From Leptasterias polaris (Eukaryota > Echinodermata > Asteroidea > Forcipulatida > Asteriidae): a DNA stretch of 64,000 nt. The notes beneath the pieces are model-generated. The model had not been told where the DNA came from. It worked only from the letters and a program-made list of their open reading frames with translations, and ran no database searches. Shown here piece by piece: positions 47,376-61,149 of the stretch. Made by a program: the position numbers and the translations under genes. Location of the stretch: positions 434,001-498,000 of the forward strand of contig JAZGTN010000217.1 in assembly GCA_037783415.1 (NCBI GenBank), written 5' to 3'. Position 1 is the first letter of the stretch. The number at the start of each line of letters is the position of its first letter.

Positions 47376-47493
47376 GCCTACGACACCCGGTATTCCCAGG
47401 CGGTCTCCCATCCAAGTACTGACCGGGCCCGACGCTGCTTAACTTCGGTGATCGGACGAGAACCGGTGTATTCAACGTAGTATGGTCGTAGGC
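47376..47493 (-). rRNA. 5S ribosomal RNA with T5 terminator
   Basis: Consensus core; the terminator run is T5 (47371-47375), still long enough for Pol III in most animals. Confidence 0.97.
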
Positions 47494-47944
47494 AATAACA
47501 CGTGGCTTTTGTTAATATTTATGGACAACGTTGTCTGCCATCATTAGCATATTTCAAAACATTATGCAGCGAGTCATTACTGATGGAAAATAAGTTCCTT
47601 TCTCTCCCCGACCTGCTGCCGTTTTCGCGAAGCACTTTATGACCAAGTGACCAATTAGAGAACAAGTGACCAACTTACAAAGTGAACACGTGTCCAGGTG
47701 ATGAAGTGACAAAGTAGTAAGTGACCAGCGGCATAGCGACCAAGTGAGCGGATGATCAAGTGCACAACACTAGTGAAGGTGATAAATTGACCAAGTGATC
47801 ATGACAAGTGATCGACCGAATGGACCAAGTTAAAGTAACCAAGAAAAACTCACCCGTCGTAAATGTTATGAAAAAATAAAGAGTTTGACACAATTTGTAA
47901 TGCTTAAAAATTATATCTCTCTCTGTTTGACTATTAACAAAAAA

Positions 47945-48062
47945 GCCTACGACACCCGGTATTCCCAGGCGGTCTCCCATCCAAGTACTGACCGGGCCCG
48001 ACGCTGCTTAACTTCGGTGATCGGACGAGAACCGGTGTATTCAACGTAGTATGGTCGTAGGC
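47945..48062 (-). rRNA. 5S ribosomal RNA
   Basis: Consensus; S spacer (T form) upstream. Confidence 0.97.
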
Positions 48063-48513
48063 AATAACACGTGGCTTTTGTTAATATTTATGGACAACGT
48101 TGTCTGCCATCATTAGCATATTTCAAAACATTATGCAGCGAGTCATTACTGATGGAAAATAAGTTCCTTTCTCTCCCCGACCTGCTGCCGTTTTCGCGAA
48201 GCACTTTATGACCAAGTGACCAATTAGAGAACAAGTGACCAACTTACAAAGTGAACACGTGTCCAGGTGATGAAGTGACAAAGTAGTAAGTGACCAGCGG
48301 CATAGCGACCAAGTGATCGGATGATCAAGTGCACAACACTAGTGAAGGTGATAAATTGACCAAGTGATCATGACAAGTGATCGACCGAATGGACCAAGTT
48401 AAAGTAACCAAGAAAAACTCACCCGTCGTAAATGTTATGAAAAAATAAAGAGTTTGACACAATTTGTAATGCTTAAAAATTATATCTCTCTCTGTTTGAC
48501 TATTAACAAAAAA

Positions 48514-48631
48514 GCCTACGACACCCGGTATTCCCAGGCGGTCTCCCATCCAAGTACTGACCGGGCCCGACGCTGCTTAACTTCGGTGATCGGACGAGAA
48601 CCGGTGTATTCAACGTAGTATGGTCGTAGGC
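48514..48631 (-). rRNA. 5S ribosomal RNA
   Basis: Consensus; S spacer (G form) upstream. Confidence 0.97.
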
Positions 48632-49082
48632 AATAACACGTGGCTTTTGTTAATATTTATGGACAACGTTGTCTGCCATCATTAGCATATTTCAAAACAT
48701 TATGCAGCGAGTCATTACTGATGGAAAATAAGTTCCTTTCTCTCCCCGACCTGCTGCCGTTTTCGCGAAGCACTTTATGACCAAGTGACCAATTAGAGAA
48801 CAAGTGACCAACTTACAAAGTGAACACGTGTCCAGGTGATGAAGTGACAAAGTAGTAAGTGACCAGCGGCATAGCGACCAAGTGAGCGGATGATCAAGTG
48901 CACAACACTAGTGAAGGTGATAAATTGACCAAGTGATCATGACAAGTGATCGACCGAATGGACCAAGTTAAAGTAACCAAGAAAAACTCACCCGTCGTAA
49001 ATGTTATGAAAAAATAAAGAGTTTGACACAATTTGTAATGCTTAAAAATTATATCTCTCTCTGTTTGACTATTAACAAAAAA

Positions 49083-49200
49083 GCCTACGACACCCGGTAT
49101 TCCCAGGCGGTCTCCCATCCAAGTACTGACCGGGCCCGACGCTGCTTAACTTCGGTGATCGGACGAGAACCGGTGTATTCAACGTAGTATGGTCGTAGGC
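49083..49200 (-). rRNA. 5S ribosomal RNA
   Basis: Consensus; S spacer (G form) upstream. Confidence 0.97.
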
Positions 49201-49651
49201 AATAACACGTGGCTTTTGTTAATATTTATGGACAACGTTGTCTGCCATCATTAGCATATTTCAAAACATTATGCAGCGAGTCATTACTGATGGAAAATAA
49301 GTTCCTTTCTCTCCCCGACCTGCTGCCGTTTTCGCGAAGCACTTTATGACCAAGTGACCAATTAGAGAACAAGTGACCAACTTACAAAGTGAACACGTGT
49401 CCAGGTGATGAAGTGACAAAGTAGTAAGTGACCAGCGGCATAGCGACCAAGTGAGCGGATGATCAAGTGCACAACACTAGTGAAGGTGATAAATTGACCA
49501 AGTGATCATGACAAGTGATCGACCGAATGGACCAAGTTAAAGTAACCAAGAAAAACTCACCCGTCGTAAATGTTATGAAAAAATAAAGAGTTTGACACAA
49601 TTTGTAATGCTTAAAAATTATATCTCTCTCTGTTTGACTATTAACAAAAAA

Positions 49652-49769
49652 GCCTACGACACCCGGTATTCCCAGGCGGTCTCCCATCCAAGTACTGACC
49701 GGGCCCGACGCTGCTTAACTTCGGTGATCGGACGAGAACCGGTGTATTCAACGTAGTATGGTCGTAGGC
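49652..49769 (-). rRNA. 5S ribosomal RNA
   Basis: Consensus; S spacer (G form) upstream. Confidence 0.97.
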
Positions 49770-50220
49770 AATAACACGTGGCTTTTGTTAATATTTATGG
49801 ACAACGTTGTCTGCCATCATTAGCATATTTCAAAACATTATGCAGCGAGTCATTACTGATGGAAAATAAGTTCCTTTCTCTCCCCGACCTGCTGCCGTTT
49901 TCGCGAAGCACTTTATGACCAAGTGACCAATTAGAGAACAAGTGACCAACTTACAAAGTGAACACGTGTCCAGGTGATGAAGTGACAAAGTAGTAAGTGA
50001 CCAGCGGCATAGCGACCAAGTGAGCGGATGATCAAGTGCACAACACTAGTGAAGGTGATAAATTGACCAAGTGATCATGACAAGTGATCGACCGAATGGA
50101 CCAAGTTAAAGTAACCAAGAAAAACTCACCCGTCGTAAATGTTATGAAAAAATAAAGAGTTTGACACAATTTGTAATGCTTAAAAATTATATCTCTCTCT
50201 GTTTGACTATTAACAAAAAA

Positions 50221-50338
50221 GCCTACGACACCCGGTATTCCCAGGCGGTCTCCCATCCAAGTACTGACCGGGCCCGACGCTGCTTAACTTCGGTGATCGG
50301 ACGAGAACCGGTGTATTCAACGTAGTATGGTCGTAGGC
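50221..50338 (-). rRNA. 5S ribosomal RNA
   Basis: Consensus; S spacer (G form) upstream. Confidence 0.97.
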
Positions 50339-50789
50339 AATAACACGTGGCTTTTGTTAATATTTATGGACAACGTTGTCTGCCATCATTAGCATATTTC
50401 AAAACATTATGCAGCGAGTCATTACTGATGGAAAATAAGTTCCTTTCTCTCCCCGACCTGCTGCCGTTTTCGCGAAGCACTTTATGACCAAGTGACCAAT
50501 TAGAGAACAAGTGACCAACTTACAAAGTGAACACGTGTCCAGGTGATGAAGTGACAAAGTAGTAAGTGACCAGCGGCATAGCGACCAAGTGAGCGGATGA
50601 TCAAGTGCACAACACTAGTGAAGGTGATAAATTGACCAAGTGATCATGACAAGTGATCGACCGAATGGACCAAGTTAAAGTAACCAAGAAAAACTCACCC
50701 GTCGTAAATGTTATGAAAAAATAAAGAGTTTGACACAATTTGTAATGCTTAAAAATTATATCTCTCTCTGTTTGACTATTAACAAAAAA

Positions 50790-50907
50790 GCCTACGACAC
50801 CCGGTATTCCCAGGCGGTCTCCCATCCAAGTACTGACCGGGCCCGACGCTGCTTAACTTCGGTGATCGGACGAGAACCGGTGTATTCAACGTAGTATGGT
50901 CGTAGGC
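50790..50907 (-). rRNA. 5S ribosomal RNA
   Basis: Consensus; S spacer (G form) upstream. Confidence 0.97.
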
Positions 50908-51358
50908 AATAACACGTGGCTTTTGTTAATATTTATGGACAACGTTGTCTGCCATCATTAGCATATTTCAAAACATTATGCAGCGAGTCATTACTGATGG
51001 AAAATAAGTTCCTTTCTCTCCCCGACCTGCTGCCGTTTTCGCGAAGCACTTTATGACCAAGTGACCAATTAGAGAACAAGTGACCAACTTACAAAGTGAA
51101 CACGTGTCCAGGTGATGAAGTGACAAAGTAGTAAGTGACCAGCGGCATAGCGACCAAGTGAGCGGATGATCAAGTGCACAACACTAGTGAAGGTGATAAA
51201 TTGACCAAGTGATCATGACAAGTGATCGACCGAATGGACCAAGTTAAAGTAACCAAGAAAAACTCACCCGTCGTAAATGTTATGAAAAAATAAAGAGTTT
51301 GACACAATTTGTAATGCTTAAAAATTATATCTCTCTCTGTTTGACTATTAACAAAAAA

Positions 51359-51476
51359 GCCTACGACACCCGGTATTCCCAGGCGGTCTCCCATCCAAGT
51401 ACTGACCGGGCCCGACGCTGCTTAACTTCGGTGATCGGACGAGAACCGGTGTATTCAACGTAGTATGGTCGTAGGC
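51359..51476 (-). rRNA. 5S ribosomal RNA
   Basis: Consensus; S spacer (G form) upstream. Confidence 0.97.
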
Positions 51477-51927
51477 AATAACACGTGGCTTTTGTTAATA
51501 TTTATGGACAACGTTGTCTGCCATCATTAGCATATTTCAAAACATTATGCAGCGAGTCATTACTGATGGAAAATAAGTTCCTTTCTCTCCCCGACCTGCT
51601 GCCGTTTTCGCGAAGCACTTTATGACCAAGTGACCAATTAGAGAACAAGTGACCAACTTACAAAGTGAACACGTGTCCAGGTGATGAAGTGACAAAGTAG
51701 TAAGTGACCAGCGGCATAGCGACCAAGTGAGCGGATGATCAAGTGCACAACACTAGTGAAGGTGATAAATTGACCAAGTGATCATGACAAGTGATCGACC
51801 GAATGGACCAAGTTAAAGTAACCAAGAAAAACTCACCCGTCGTAAATGTTATGAAAAAATAAAGAGTTTGACACAATTTGTAATGCTTAAAAATTATATC
51901 TCTCTCTGTTTGACTATTAACAAAAAA

Positions 51928-52045
51928 GCCTACGACACCCGGTATTCCCAGGCGGTCTCCCATCCAAGTACTGACCGGGCCCGACGCTGCTTAACTTCGG
52001 TGATCGGACGAGAACCGGTGTATTCAACGTAGTATGGTCGTAGGC
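51928..52045 (-). rRNA. 5S ribosomal RNA
   Basis: Consensus; S spacer (G form) upstream. Confidence 0.97.
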
Positions 52046-52496
52046 AATAACACGTGGCTTTTGTTAATATTTATGGACAACGTTGTCTGCCATCATTAGC
52101 ATATTTCAAAACATTATGCAGCGAGTCATTACTGATGGAAAATAAGTTCCTTTCTCTCCCCGACCTGCTGCCGTTTTCGCGAAGCACTTTATGACCAAGT
52201 GACCAATTAGAGAACAAGTGACCAACTTACAAAGTGAACACGTGTCCAGGTGATGAAGTGACAAAGTAGTAAGTGACCAGCGGCATAGCGACCAAGTGAG
52301 CGGATGATCAAGTGCACAACACTAGTGAAGGTGATAAATTGACCAAGTGATCATGACAAGTGATCGACCGAATGGACCAAGTTAAAGTAACCAAGAAAAA
52401 CTCACCCGTCGTAAATGTTATGAAAAAATAAAGAGTTTGACACAATTTGTAATGCTTAAAAATTATATCTCTCTCTGTTTGACTATTAACAAAAAA

Positions 52497-52614
52497 GCCT
52501 ACGACACCCGGTATTCCCAGGCGGTCTCCCATCCAAGTACTGACCGGGCCCGACGCTGCTTAACTTCGGTGATCGGACGAGAACCGGTGTATTCAACGTA
52601 GTATGGTCGTAGGC
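52497..52614 (-). rRNA. 5S ribosomal RNA
   Basis: Consensus; S spacer (G form) upstream. Confidence 0.97.
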
Positions 52615-53065
52615 AATAACACGTGGCTTTTGTTAATATTTATGGACAACGTTGTCTGCCATCATTAGCATATTTCAAAACATTATGCAGCGAGTCATTA
52701 CTGATGGAAAATAAGTTCCTTTCTCTCCCCGACCTGCTGCCGTTTTCGCGAAGCACTTTATGACCAAGTGACCAATTAGAGAACAAGTGACCAACTTACA
52801 AAGTGAACACGTGTCCAGGTGATGAAGTGACAAAGTAGTAAGTGACCAGCGGCATAGCGACCAAGTGAGCGGATGATCAAGTGCACAACACTAGTGAAGG
52901 TGATAAATTGACCAAGTGATCATGACAAGTGATCGACCGAATGGACCAAGTTAAAGTAACCAAGAAAAACTCACCCGTCGTAAATGTTATGAAAAAATAA
53001 AGAGTTTGACACAATTTGTAATGCTTAAAAATTATATCTCTCTCTGTTTGACTATTAACAAAAAA

Positions 53066-53183
53066 GCCTACGACACCCGGTATTCCCAGGCGGTCTCCCA
53101 TCCAAGTACTGACCGGGCCCGACGCTGCTTAACTTCGGTGATCGGACGAGAACCGGTGTATTCAACGTAGTATGGTCGTAGGC
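53066..53183 (-). rRNA. 5S ribosomal RNA
   Basis: Consensus; S spacer (G form) upstream. Confidence 0.97.
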
Positions 53184-53634
53184 AATAACACGTGGCTTTT
53201 GTTAATATTTATGGACAACGTTGTCTGCCATCATTAGCATATTTCAAAACATTATGCAGCGAGTCATTACTGATGGAAAATAAGTTCCTTTCTCTCCCCG
53301 ACCTGCTGCCGTTTTCGCGAAGCACTTTATGACCAAGTGACCAATTAGAGAACAAGTGACCAACTTACAAAGTGAACACGTGTCCAGGTGATGAAGTGAC
53401 AAAGTAGTAAGTGACCAGCGGCATAGCGACCAAGTGAGCGGATGATCAAGTGCACAACACTAGTGAAGGTGATAAATTGACCAAGTGATCATGACAAGTG
53501 ATCGACCGAATGGACCAAGTTAAAGTAACCAAGAAAAACTCACCCGTCGTAAATGTTATGAAAAAATAAAGAGTTTGACACAATTTGTAATGCTTAAAAA
53601 TTATATCTCTCTCTGTTTGACTATTAACAAAAAA

Positions 53635-53752
53635 GCCTACGACACCCGGTATTCCCAGGCGGTCTCCCATCCAAGTACTGACCGGGCCCGACGCTGCTTA
53701 ACTTCGGTGATCGGACGAGAACCGGTGTATTCAACGTAGTATGGTCGTAGGC
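53635..53752 (-). rRNA. 5S ribosomal RNA
   Basis: Consensus; S spacer (T form) upstream. Confidence 0.97.
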
Positions 53753-54203
53753 AATAACACGTGGCTTTTGTTAATATTTATGGACAACGTTGTCTGCCAT
53801 CATTAGCATATTTCAAAACATTATGCAGCGAGTCATTACTGATGGAAAATAAGTTCCTTTCTCTCCCCGACCTGCTGCCGTTTTCGCGAAGCACTTTATG
53901 ACCAAGTGACCAATTAGAGAACAAGTGACCAACTTACAAAGTGAACACGTGTCCAGGTGATGAAGTGACAAAGTAGTAAGTGACCAGCGGCATAGCGACC
54001 AAGTGATCGGATGATCAAGTGCACAACACTAGTGAAGGTGATAAATTGACCAAGTGATCATGACAAGTGATCGACCGAATGGACCAAGTTAAAGTAACCA
54101 AGAAAAACTCACCCGTCGTAAATGTTATGAAAAAATAAAGAGTTTGACACAATTTGTAATGCTTAAAAATTATATCTCTCTCTGTTTGACTATTAACAAA
54201 AAA

Positions 54204-54321
54204 GCCTACGACACCCGGTATTCCCAGGCGGTCTCCCATCCAAGTACTGACCGGGCCCGACGCTGCTTAACTTCGGTGATCGGACGAGAACCGGTGTATT
54301 CAACGTAGTATGGTCGTAGGC
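54204..54321 (-). rRNA. 5S ribosomal RNA
   Basis: Consensus; S spacer (T form) upstream with a private agttTcttt change near 54425. Confidence 0.97.
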
Positions 54322-54772
54322 AATAACACGTGGCTTTTGTTAATATTTATGGACAACGTTGTCTGCCATCATTAGCATATTTCAAAACATTATGCAGCGA
54401 GTCATTACTGATGGAAAATAAGTTTCTTTCTCTCCCCGACCTGCTGCCGTTTTCGCGAAGCACTTTATGACCAAGTGACCAATTAGAGAACAAGTGACCA
54501 ACTTACAAAGTGAACACGTGTCCAGGTGATGAAGTGACAAAGTAGTAAGTGACCAGCGGCATAGCGACCAAGTGATCGGATGATCAAGTGCACAACACTA
54601 GTGAAGGTGATAAATTGACCAAGTGATCATGACAAGTGATCGACCGAATGGACCAAGTTAAAGTAACCAAGAAAAACTCACCCGTCGTAAATGTTATGAA
54701 AAAATAAAGAGTTTGACACAATTTGTAATGCTTAAAAATTATATCTCTCTCTGTTTGACTATTAACAAAAAA

Positions 54773-54890
54773 GCCTACGACACCCGGTATTCCCAGGCGG
54801 TCTCCCATCCAAGTACTGACCGGGCCCGACGCTGCTTAACTTCGGTGATCGGACGAGAACCGGTGTATTCAACGTAGTATGGTCGTAGGC
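54773..54890 (-). rRNA. 5S ribosomal RNA
   Basis: Consensus; S spacer (T form) upstream. Confidence 0.97.
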
Positions 54891-55341
54891 AATAACACGT
54901 GGCTTTTGTTAATATTTATGGACAACGTTGTCTGCCATCATTAGCATATTTCAAAACATTATGCAGCGAGTCATTACTGATGGAAAATAAGTTCCTTTCT
55001 CTCCCCGACCTGCTGCCGTTTTCGCGAAGCACTTTATGACCAAGTGACCAATTAGAGAACAAGTGACCAACTTACAAAGTGAACACGTGTCCAGGTGATG
55101 AAGTGACAAAGTAGTAAGTGACCAGCGGCATAGCGACCAAGTGATCGGATGATCAAGTGCACAACACTAGTGAAGGTGATAAATTGACCAAGTGATCATG
55201 ACAAGTGATCGACCGAATGGACCAAGTTAAAGTAACCAAGAAAAACTCACCCGTCGTAAATGTTATGAAAAAATAAAGAGTTTGACACAATTTGTAATGC
55301 TTAAAAATTATATCTCTCTCTGTTTGACTATTAACAAAATA

Positions 55342-55459
55342 GCCTACGACACCCGGTATTCCCAGGCGGTCTCCCATCCAAGTACTGACCGGGCCCGACG
55401 CTGCTTAACTTCGGTGATCGGACGAGAACCGGTGTATTCAACGTAGTATGGTCGTAGGC
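55342..55459 (-). rRNA. 5S ribosomal RNA with interrupted terminator
   Basis: Consensus core, but the terminator run reads TATTTT instead of TTTTTT (+ strand aaaata, 55336-55341). The transcript would end in an altered, slightly longer tail, stopping in the remaining T4 if at all. Confidence 0.95.
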
Positions 55460-55910
55460 AATAACACGTGGCTTTTGTTAATATTTATGGACAACGTTGT
55501 CTGCCATCATTAGCATATTTCAAAACATTATGCAGCGAGTCATTACTGATGGAAAATAAGTTCCTTTCTCTCCCCGACCTGCTGCCGTTTTCGCGAAGCA
55601 CTTTATGACCAAGTGACCAATTAGAGAACAAGTGACCAACTTACAAAGTGAACACGTGTCCAGGTGATGAAGTGACAAAGTAGTAAGTGACCAGCGGCAT
55701 AGCGACCAAGTGATCGGATGATCAAGTGCACAACACTAGTGAAGGTGATAAATTGACCAAGTGATCATGACAAGTGATCGACCGAATGGACCAAGTTAAA
55801 GTAACCAAGAAAAACTCACCCGTCGTAAATGTTATGAAAAAATAAAGAGTTTGACACAATTTGTAATGCTTAAAAATTATATCTCTCTCTGTTTGACTAT
55901 TAACAAAAAA

Positions 55911-56028
55911 GCCTACGACACCCGGTATTCCCAGGCGGTCTCCCATCCAAGTACTGACCGGGCCCGACGCTGCTTAACTTCGGTGATCGGACGAGAACCG
56001 GTGTATTCAACGTAGTATGGTCGTAGGC
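55911..56028 (-). rRNA. 5S ribosomal RNA
   Basis: Consensus; S spacer (T form) upstream. Confidence 0.97.
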
Positions 56029-56479
56029 AATAACACGTGGCTTTTGTTAATATTTATGGACAACGTTGTCTGCCATCATTAGCATATTTCAAAACATTAT
56101 GCAGCGAGTCATTACTGATGGAAAATAAGTTCCTTTCTCTCCCCGACCTGCTGCCGTTTTCGCGAAGCACTTTATGACCAAGTGACCAATTAGAGAACAA
56201 GTGACCAACTTACAAAGTGAACACGTGTCCAGGTGATGAAGTGACAAAGTAGTAAGTGACCAGCGGCATAGCGACCAAGTGATCGGATGATCAAGTGCAC
56301 AACACTAGTGAAGGTGATAAATTGACCAAGTGATCATGACAAGTGATCGACCGAATGGACCAAGTTAAAGTAACCAAGAAAAACTCACCCGTCGTAAATG
56401 TTATGAAAAAATAAAGAGTTTGACACAATTTGTAATGCTTAAAAATTATATCTCTCTCTGTTTGACTATTAACAAAAAA

Positions 56480-56597
56480 GCCTACGACACCCGGTATTCC
56501 CAGGCGGTCTCCCATCCAAGTACTGACCGGGCCCTACGCTGCTTAACTTCGGTGATCGGACGAGAACCGGTGTATTCAACGTAGTATGGTCGTAGGC
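56480..56597 (-). rRNA. 5S ribosomal RNA, C63A variant
   Basis: Private C63A (+ strand T at 56535), inside the A box next to the intermediate element, so promoter strength may be affected. Confidence 0.96.
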
Positions 56598-57048
56598 AAT
56601 AACACGTGGCTTTTGTTAATATTTATGGACAACGTTGTCTGCCATCATTAGCATATTTCAAAACATTATGCAGCGAGTCATTACTGATGGAAAATAAGTT
56701 CCTTTCTCTCCCCGACCTGCTGCCGTTTTCGCGAAGCACTTTATGACCAAGTGACCAATTAGAGAACAAGTGACCAACTTACAAAGTGAACACGTGTCCA
56801 GGTGATGAAGTGACAAAGTAGTAAGTGACCAGCGGCATAGCGACCAAGTGATCGGATGATCAAGTGCACAACACTAGTGAAGGTGATAAATTGACCAAGT
56901 GATCATGACAAGTGATCGACCGAATGGACCAAGTTAAAGTAACCAAGAAAAACTCACCCGTCGTAAATGTTATGAAAAAATAAAGAGTTTGACACAATTT
57001 GTAATGCTTAAAAATTATATCTCTCTCTGTTTGACTATTAACAAAAAA

Positions 57049-57166
57049 GCCTACGACACCCGGTATTCCCAGGCGGTCTCCCATCCAAGTACTGACCGGG
57101 CCCGACGCTGCTTAACTTCGGTGATCGGACGAGAACCGGTGTATTCAACGTAGTATGGTCGTAGGC
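57049..57166 (-). rRNA. 5S ribosomal RNA
   Basis: Consensus; upstream S spacer (T form) with gttatTaaaaa and a private caaaCtgaac. Confidence 0.97.
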
Positions 57167-57617
57167 AATAACACGTGGCTTTTGTTAATATTTATGGACA
57201 ACGTTGTCTGCCATCATTAGCATATTTCAAAACATTATGCAGCGAGTCATTACTGATGGAAAATAAGTTCCTTTCTCTCCCCGACCTGCTGCCGTTTTCG
57301 CGAAGCACTTTATGACCAAGTGACCAATTAGAGAACAAGTGACCAACTTACAAACTGAACACGTGTCCAGGTGATGAAGTGACAAAGTAGTAAGTGACCA
57401 GCGGCATAGCGACCAAGTGATCGGATGATCAAGTGCACAACACTAGTGAAGGTGATAAATTGACCAAGTGATCATGACAAGTGATCGACCGAATGGACCA
57501 AGTTAAAGTAACCAAGAAAAACTCACCCGTCGTAAATGTTATTAAAAAATAAAGAGTTTGACACAATTTGTAATGCTTAAAAATTATATCTCTCTCTGTT
57601 TGACTATTAACAAAAAA

Positions 57618-57735
57618 GCCTACGACACCCGGTATTCCCAGGCGGTCTCCCATCCAAGTACTGACCGGGCCCGACGCTGCTTAACTTCGGTGATCGGACG
57701 AGAACCGGTGTATTCAACGTAGTATGGTCGTAGGC
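57618..57735 (-). rRNA. 5S ribosomal RNA
   Basis: Consensus; S spacer (G form) with gttatTaaaaa. Confidence 0.97.
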
Positions 57736-58186
57736 AATAACACGTGGCTTTTGTTAATATTTATGGACAACGTTGTCTGCCATCATTAGCATATTTCAAA
57801 ACATTATGCAGCGAGTCATTACTGATGGAAAATAAGTTCCTTTCTCTCCCCGACCTGCTGCCGTTTTCGCGAAGCACTTTATGACCAAGTGACCAATTAG
57901 AGAACAAGTGACCAACTTACAAAGTGAACACGTGTCCAGGTGATGAAGTGACAAAGTAGTAAGTGACCAGCGGCATAGCGACCAAGTGAGCGGATGATCA
58001 AGTGCACAACACTAGTGAAGGTGATAAATTGACCAAGTGATCATGACAAGTGATCGACCGAATGGACCAAGTTAAAGTAACCAAGAAAAACTCACCCGTC
58101 GTAAATGTTATTAAAAAATAAAGAGTTTGACACAATTTGTAATGCTTAAAAATTATATCTCTCTCTGTTTGACTATTAACAAAAAA

Positions 58187-58304
58187 GCCTACGACACCCG
58201 GTATTCCCAGGCGGTCTCCCATCCAAGTACTGACCGGGCCCGACGCTGCTTAACTTCGGTGATCGGACGAGAACCGGTGTATTCAACGTAGTATGGTCGT
58301 AGGC
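58187..58304 (-). rRNA. 5S ribosomal RNA
   Basis: Consensus; S spacer (G form) upstream. Confidence 0.97.
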
Positions 58305-58755
58305 AATAACACGTGGCTTTTGTTAATATTTATGGACAACGTTGTCTGCCATCATTAGCATATTTCAAAACATTATGCAGCGAGTCATTACTGATGGAAA
58401 ATAAGTTCCTTTCTCTCCCCGACCTGCTGCCGTTTTCGCGAAGCACTTTATGACCAAGTGACCAATTAGAGAACAAGTGACCAACTTACAAAGTGAACAC
58501 GTGTCCAGGTGATGAAGTGACAAAGTAGTAAGTGACCAGCGGCATAGCGACCAAGTGAGCGGATGATCAAGTGCACAACACTAGTGAAGGTGATAAATTG
58601 ACCAAGTGATCATGACAAGTGATCGACCGAATGGACCAAGTTAAAGTAACCAAGAAAAACTCACCCGTCGTAAATGTTATGAAAAAATAAAGAGTTTGAC
58701 ACAATTTGTAATGCTTAAAAATTATATCTCTCTCTGTTTGACTATTAACAAAAAA

Positions 58756-58873
58756 GCCTACGACACCCGGTATTCCCAGGCGGTCTCCCATCCAAGTACT
58801 GACCGGGCCCGACGCTGCTTAACTTCGGTGATCGGACGAGAACCGGTGTATTCAACGTAGTATGGTCGTAGGC
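58756..58873 (-). rRNA. 5S ribosomal RNA
   Basis: Consensus; S spacer (T form) upstream. Confidence 0.97.
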
Positions 58874-59324
58874 AATAACACGTGGCTTTTGTTAATATTT
58901 ATGGACAACGTTGTCTGCCATCATTAGCATATTTCAAAACATTATGCAGCGAGTCATTACTGATGGAAAATAAGTTCCTTTCTCTCCCCGACCTGCTGCC
59001 GTTTTCGCGAAGCACTTTATGACCAAGTGACCAATTAGAGAACAAGTGACCAACTTACAAAGTGAACACGTGTCCAGGTGATGAAGTGACAAAGTAGTAA
59101 GTGACCAGCGGCATAGCGACCAAGTGATCGGATGATCAAGTGCACAACACTAGTGAAGGTGATAAATTGACCAAGTGATCATGACAAGTGATCGACCGAA
59201 TGGACCAAGTTAAAGTAACCAAGAAAAACTCACCCGTCGTAAATGTTATGAAAAAATAAAGAGTTTGACACAATTTGTAATGCTTAAAAATTATATCTCT
59301 CTCTGTTTGACTATTAACAAAAAA

Positions 59325-59442
59325 GCCTACGACACCCGGTATTCCCAGGCGGTCTCCCATCCAAGTACTGACCGGGCCCGACGCTGCTTAACTTCGGTGA
59401 TCGGACGAGAACCTGTGTATTCAACGTAGTATGGTCGTAGGC
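59325..59442 (-). rRNA. 5S ribosomal RNA, C29A variant
   Basis: Private C29A (+ strand T at 59414); S spacer (G form) with gttatTaaaaa. Confidence 0.96.
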
Positions 59443-59893
59443 AATAACACGTGGCTTTTGTTAATATTTATGGACAACGTTGTCTGCCATCATTAGCATA
59501 TTTCAAAACATTATGCAGCGAGTCATTACTGATGGAAAATAAGTTCCTTTCTCTCCCCGACCTGCTGCCGTTTTCGCGAAGCACTTTATGACCAAGTGAC
59601 CAATTAGAGAACAAGTGACCAACTTACAAAGTGAACACGTGTCCAGGTGATGAAGTGACAAAGTAGTAAGTGACCAGCGGCATAGCGACCAAGTGAGCGG
59701 ATGATCAAGTGCACAACACTAGTGAAGGTGATAAATTGACCAAGTGATCATGACAAGTGATCGACCGAATGGACCAAGTTAAAGTAACCAAGAAAAACTC
59801 ACCCGTCGTAAATGTTATTAAAAAATAAAGAGTTTGACACAATTTGTAATGCTTAAAAATTATATCTCTCTCTGTTTGACTATTAACAAAAAA

Positions 59894-60011
59894 GCCTACG
59901 ACACCCGGTATTCCCAGGCGGTCTCCCATCCAAGTACTGACCGGGCCCGACGCTGCTTAACTTCGGTGATCGGACGAGAACCGGTGTATTCAACGTAGTA
60001 TGGTCGTAGGC
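59894..60011 (-). rRNA. 5S ribosomal RNA
   Basis: Consensus; S spacer (G form) upstream. Confidence 0.97.
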
Positions 60012-60462
60012 AATAACACGTGGCTTTTGTTAATATTTATGGACAACGTTGTCTGCCATCATTAGCATATTTCAAAACATTATGCAGCGAGTCATTACTG
60101 ATGGAAAATAAGTTCCTTTCTCTCCCCGACCTGCTGCCGTTTTCGCGAAGCACTTTATGACCAAGTGACCAATTAGAGAACAAGTGACCAACTTACAAAG
60201 TGAACACGTGTCCAGGTGATGAAGTGACAAAGTAGTAAGTGACCAGCGGCATAGCGACCAAGTGAGCGGATGATCAAGTGCACAACACTAGTGAAGGTGA
60301 TAAATTGACCAAGTGATCATGACAAGTGATCGACCGAATGGACCAAGTTAAAGTAACCAAGAAAAACTCACCCGTCGTAAATGTTATGAAAAAATAAAGA
60401 GTTTGACACAATTTGTAATGCTTAAAAATTATATCTCTCTCTGTTTGACTATTAACAAAAAA

Positions 60463-60580
60463 GCCTACGACACCCGGTATTCCCAGGCGGTCTCCCATCC
60501 AAGTACTGACCGGGCCCGACGCTGCTTAACTTCGGTGATCGGACGAGAACCGGTGTATTCAACGTAGTATGGTCGTAGGC
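60463..60580 (-). rRNA. 5S ribosomal RNA
   Basis: Consensus; S spacer (G form) upstream. Confidence 0.97.
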
Positions 60581-61031
60581 AATAACACGTGGCTTTTGTT
60601 AATATTTATGGACAACGTTGTCTGCCATCATTAGCATATTTCAAAACATTATGCAGCGAGTCATTACTGATGGAAAATAAGTTCCTTTCTCTCCCCGACC
60701 TGCTGCCGTTTTCGCGAAGCACTTTATGACCAAGTGACCAATTAGAGAACAAGTGACCAACTTACAAAGTGAACACGTGTCCAGGTGATGAAGTGACAAA
60801 GTAGTAAGTGACCAGCGGCATAGCGACCAAGTGAGCGGATGATCAAGTGCACAACACTAGTGAAGGTGATAAATTGACCAAGTGATCATGACAAGTGATC
60901 GACCGAATGGACCAAGTTAAAGTAACCAAGAAAAACTCACCCGTCGTAAATGTTATGAAAAAATAAAGAGTTTGACACAATTTGTAATGCTTAAAAATTA
61001 TATCTCTCTCTGTTTGACTATTAACAAAAAA

Positions 61032-61149
61032 GCCTACGACACCCGGTATTCCCAGGCGGTCTCCCATCCAAGTACTGACCGGGCCCGACGCTGCTTAACT
61101 TCGGTGATCGGACGAGAACCGGTGTATTCAACGTAGTATGGTCGTAGGC
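61032..61149 (-). rRNA. 5S ribosomal RNA, altered TATA-like element
   Basis: Consensus core; the only copy whose upstream TATA-like element is changed (+ strand aatatGta near 61176). Spacer has gttatTaaaaa. Confidence 0.97.
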
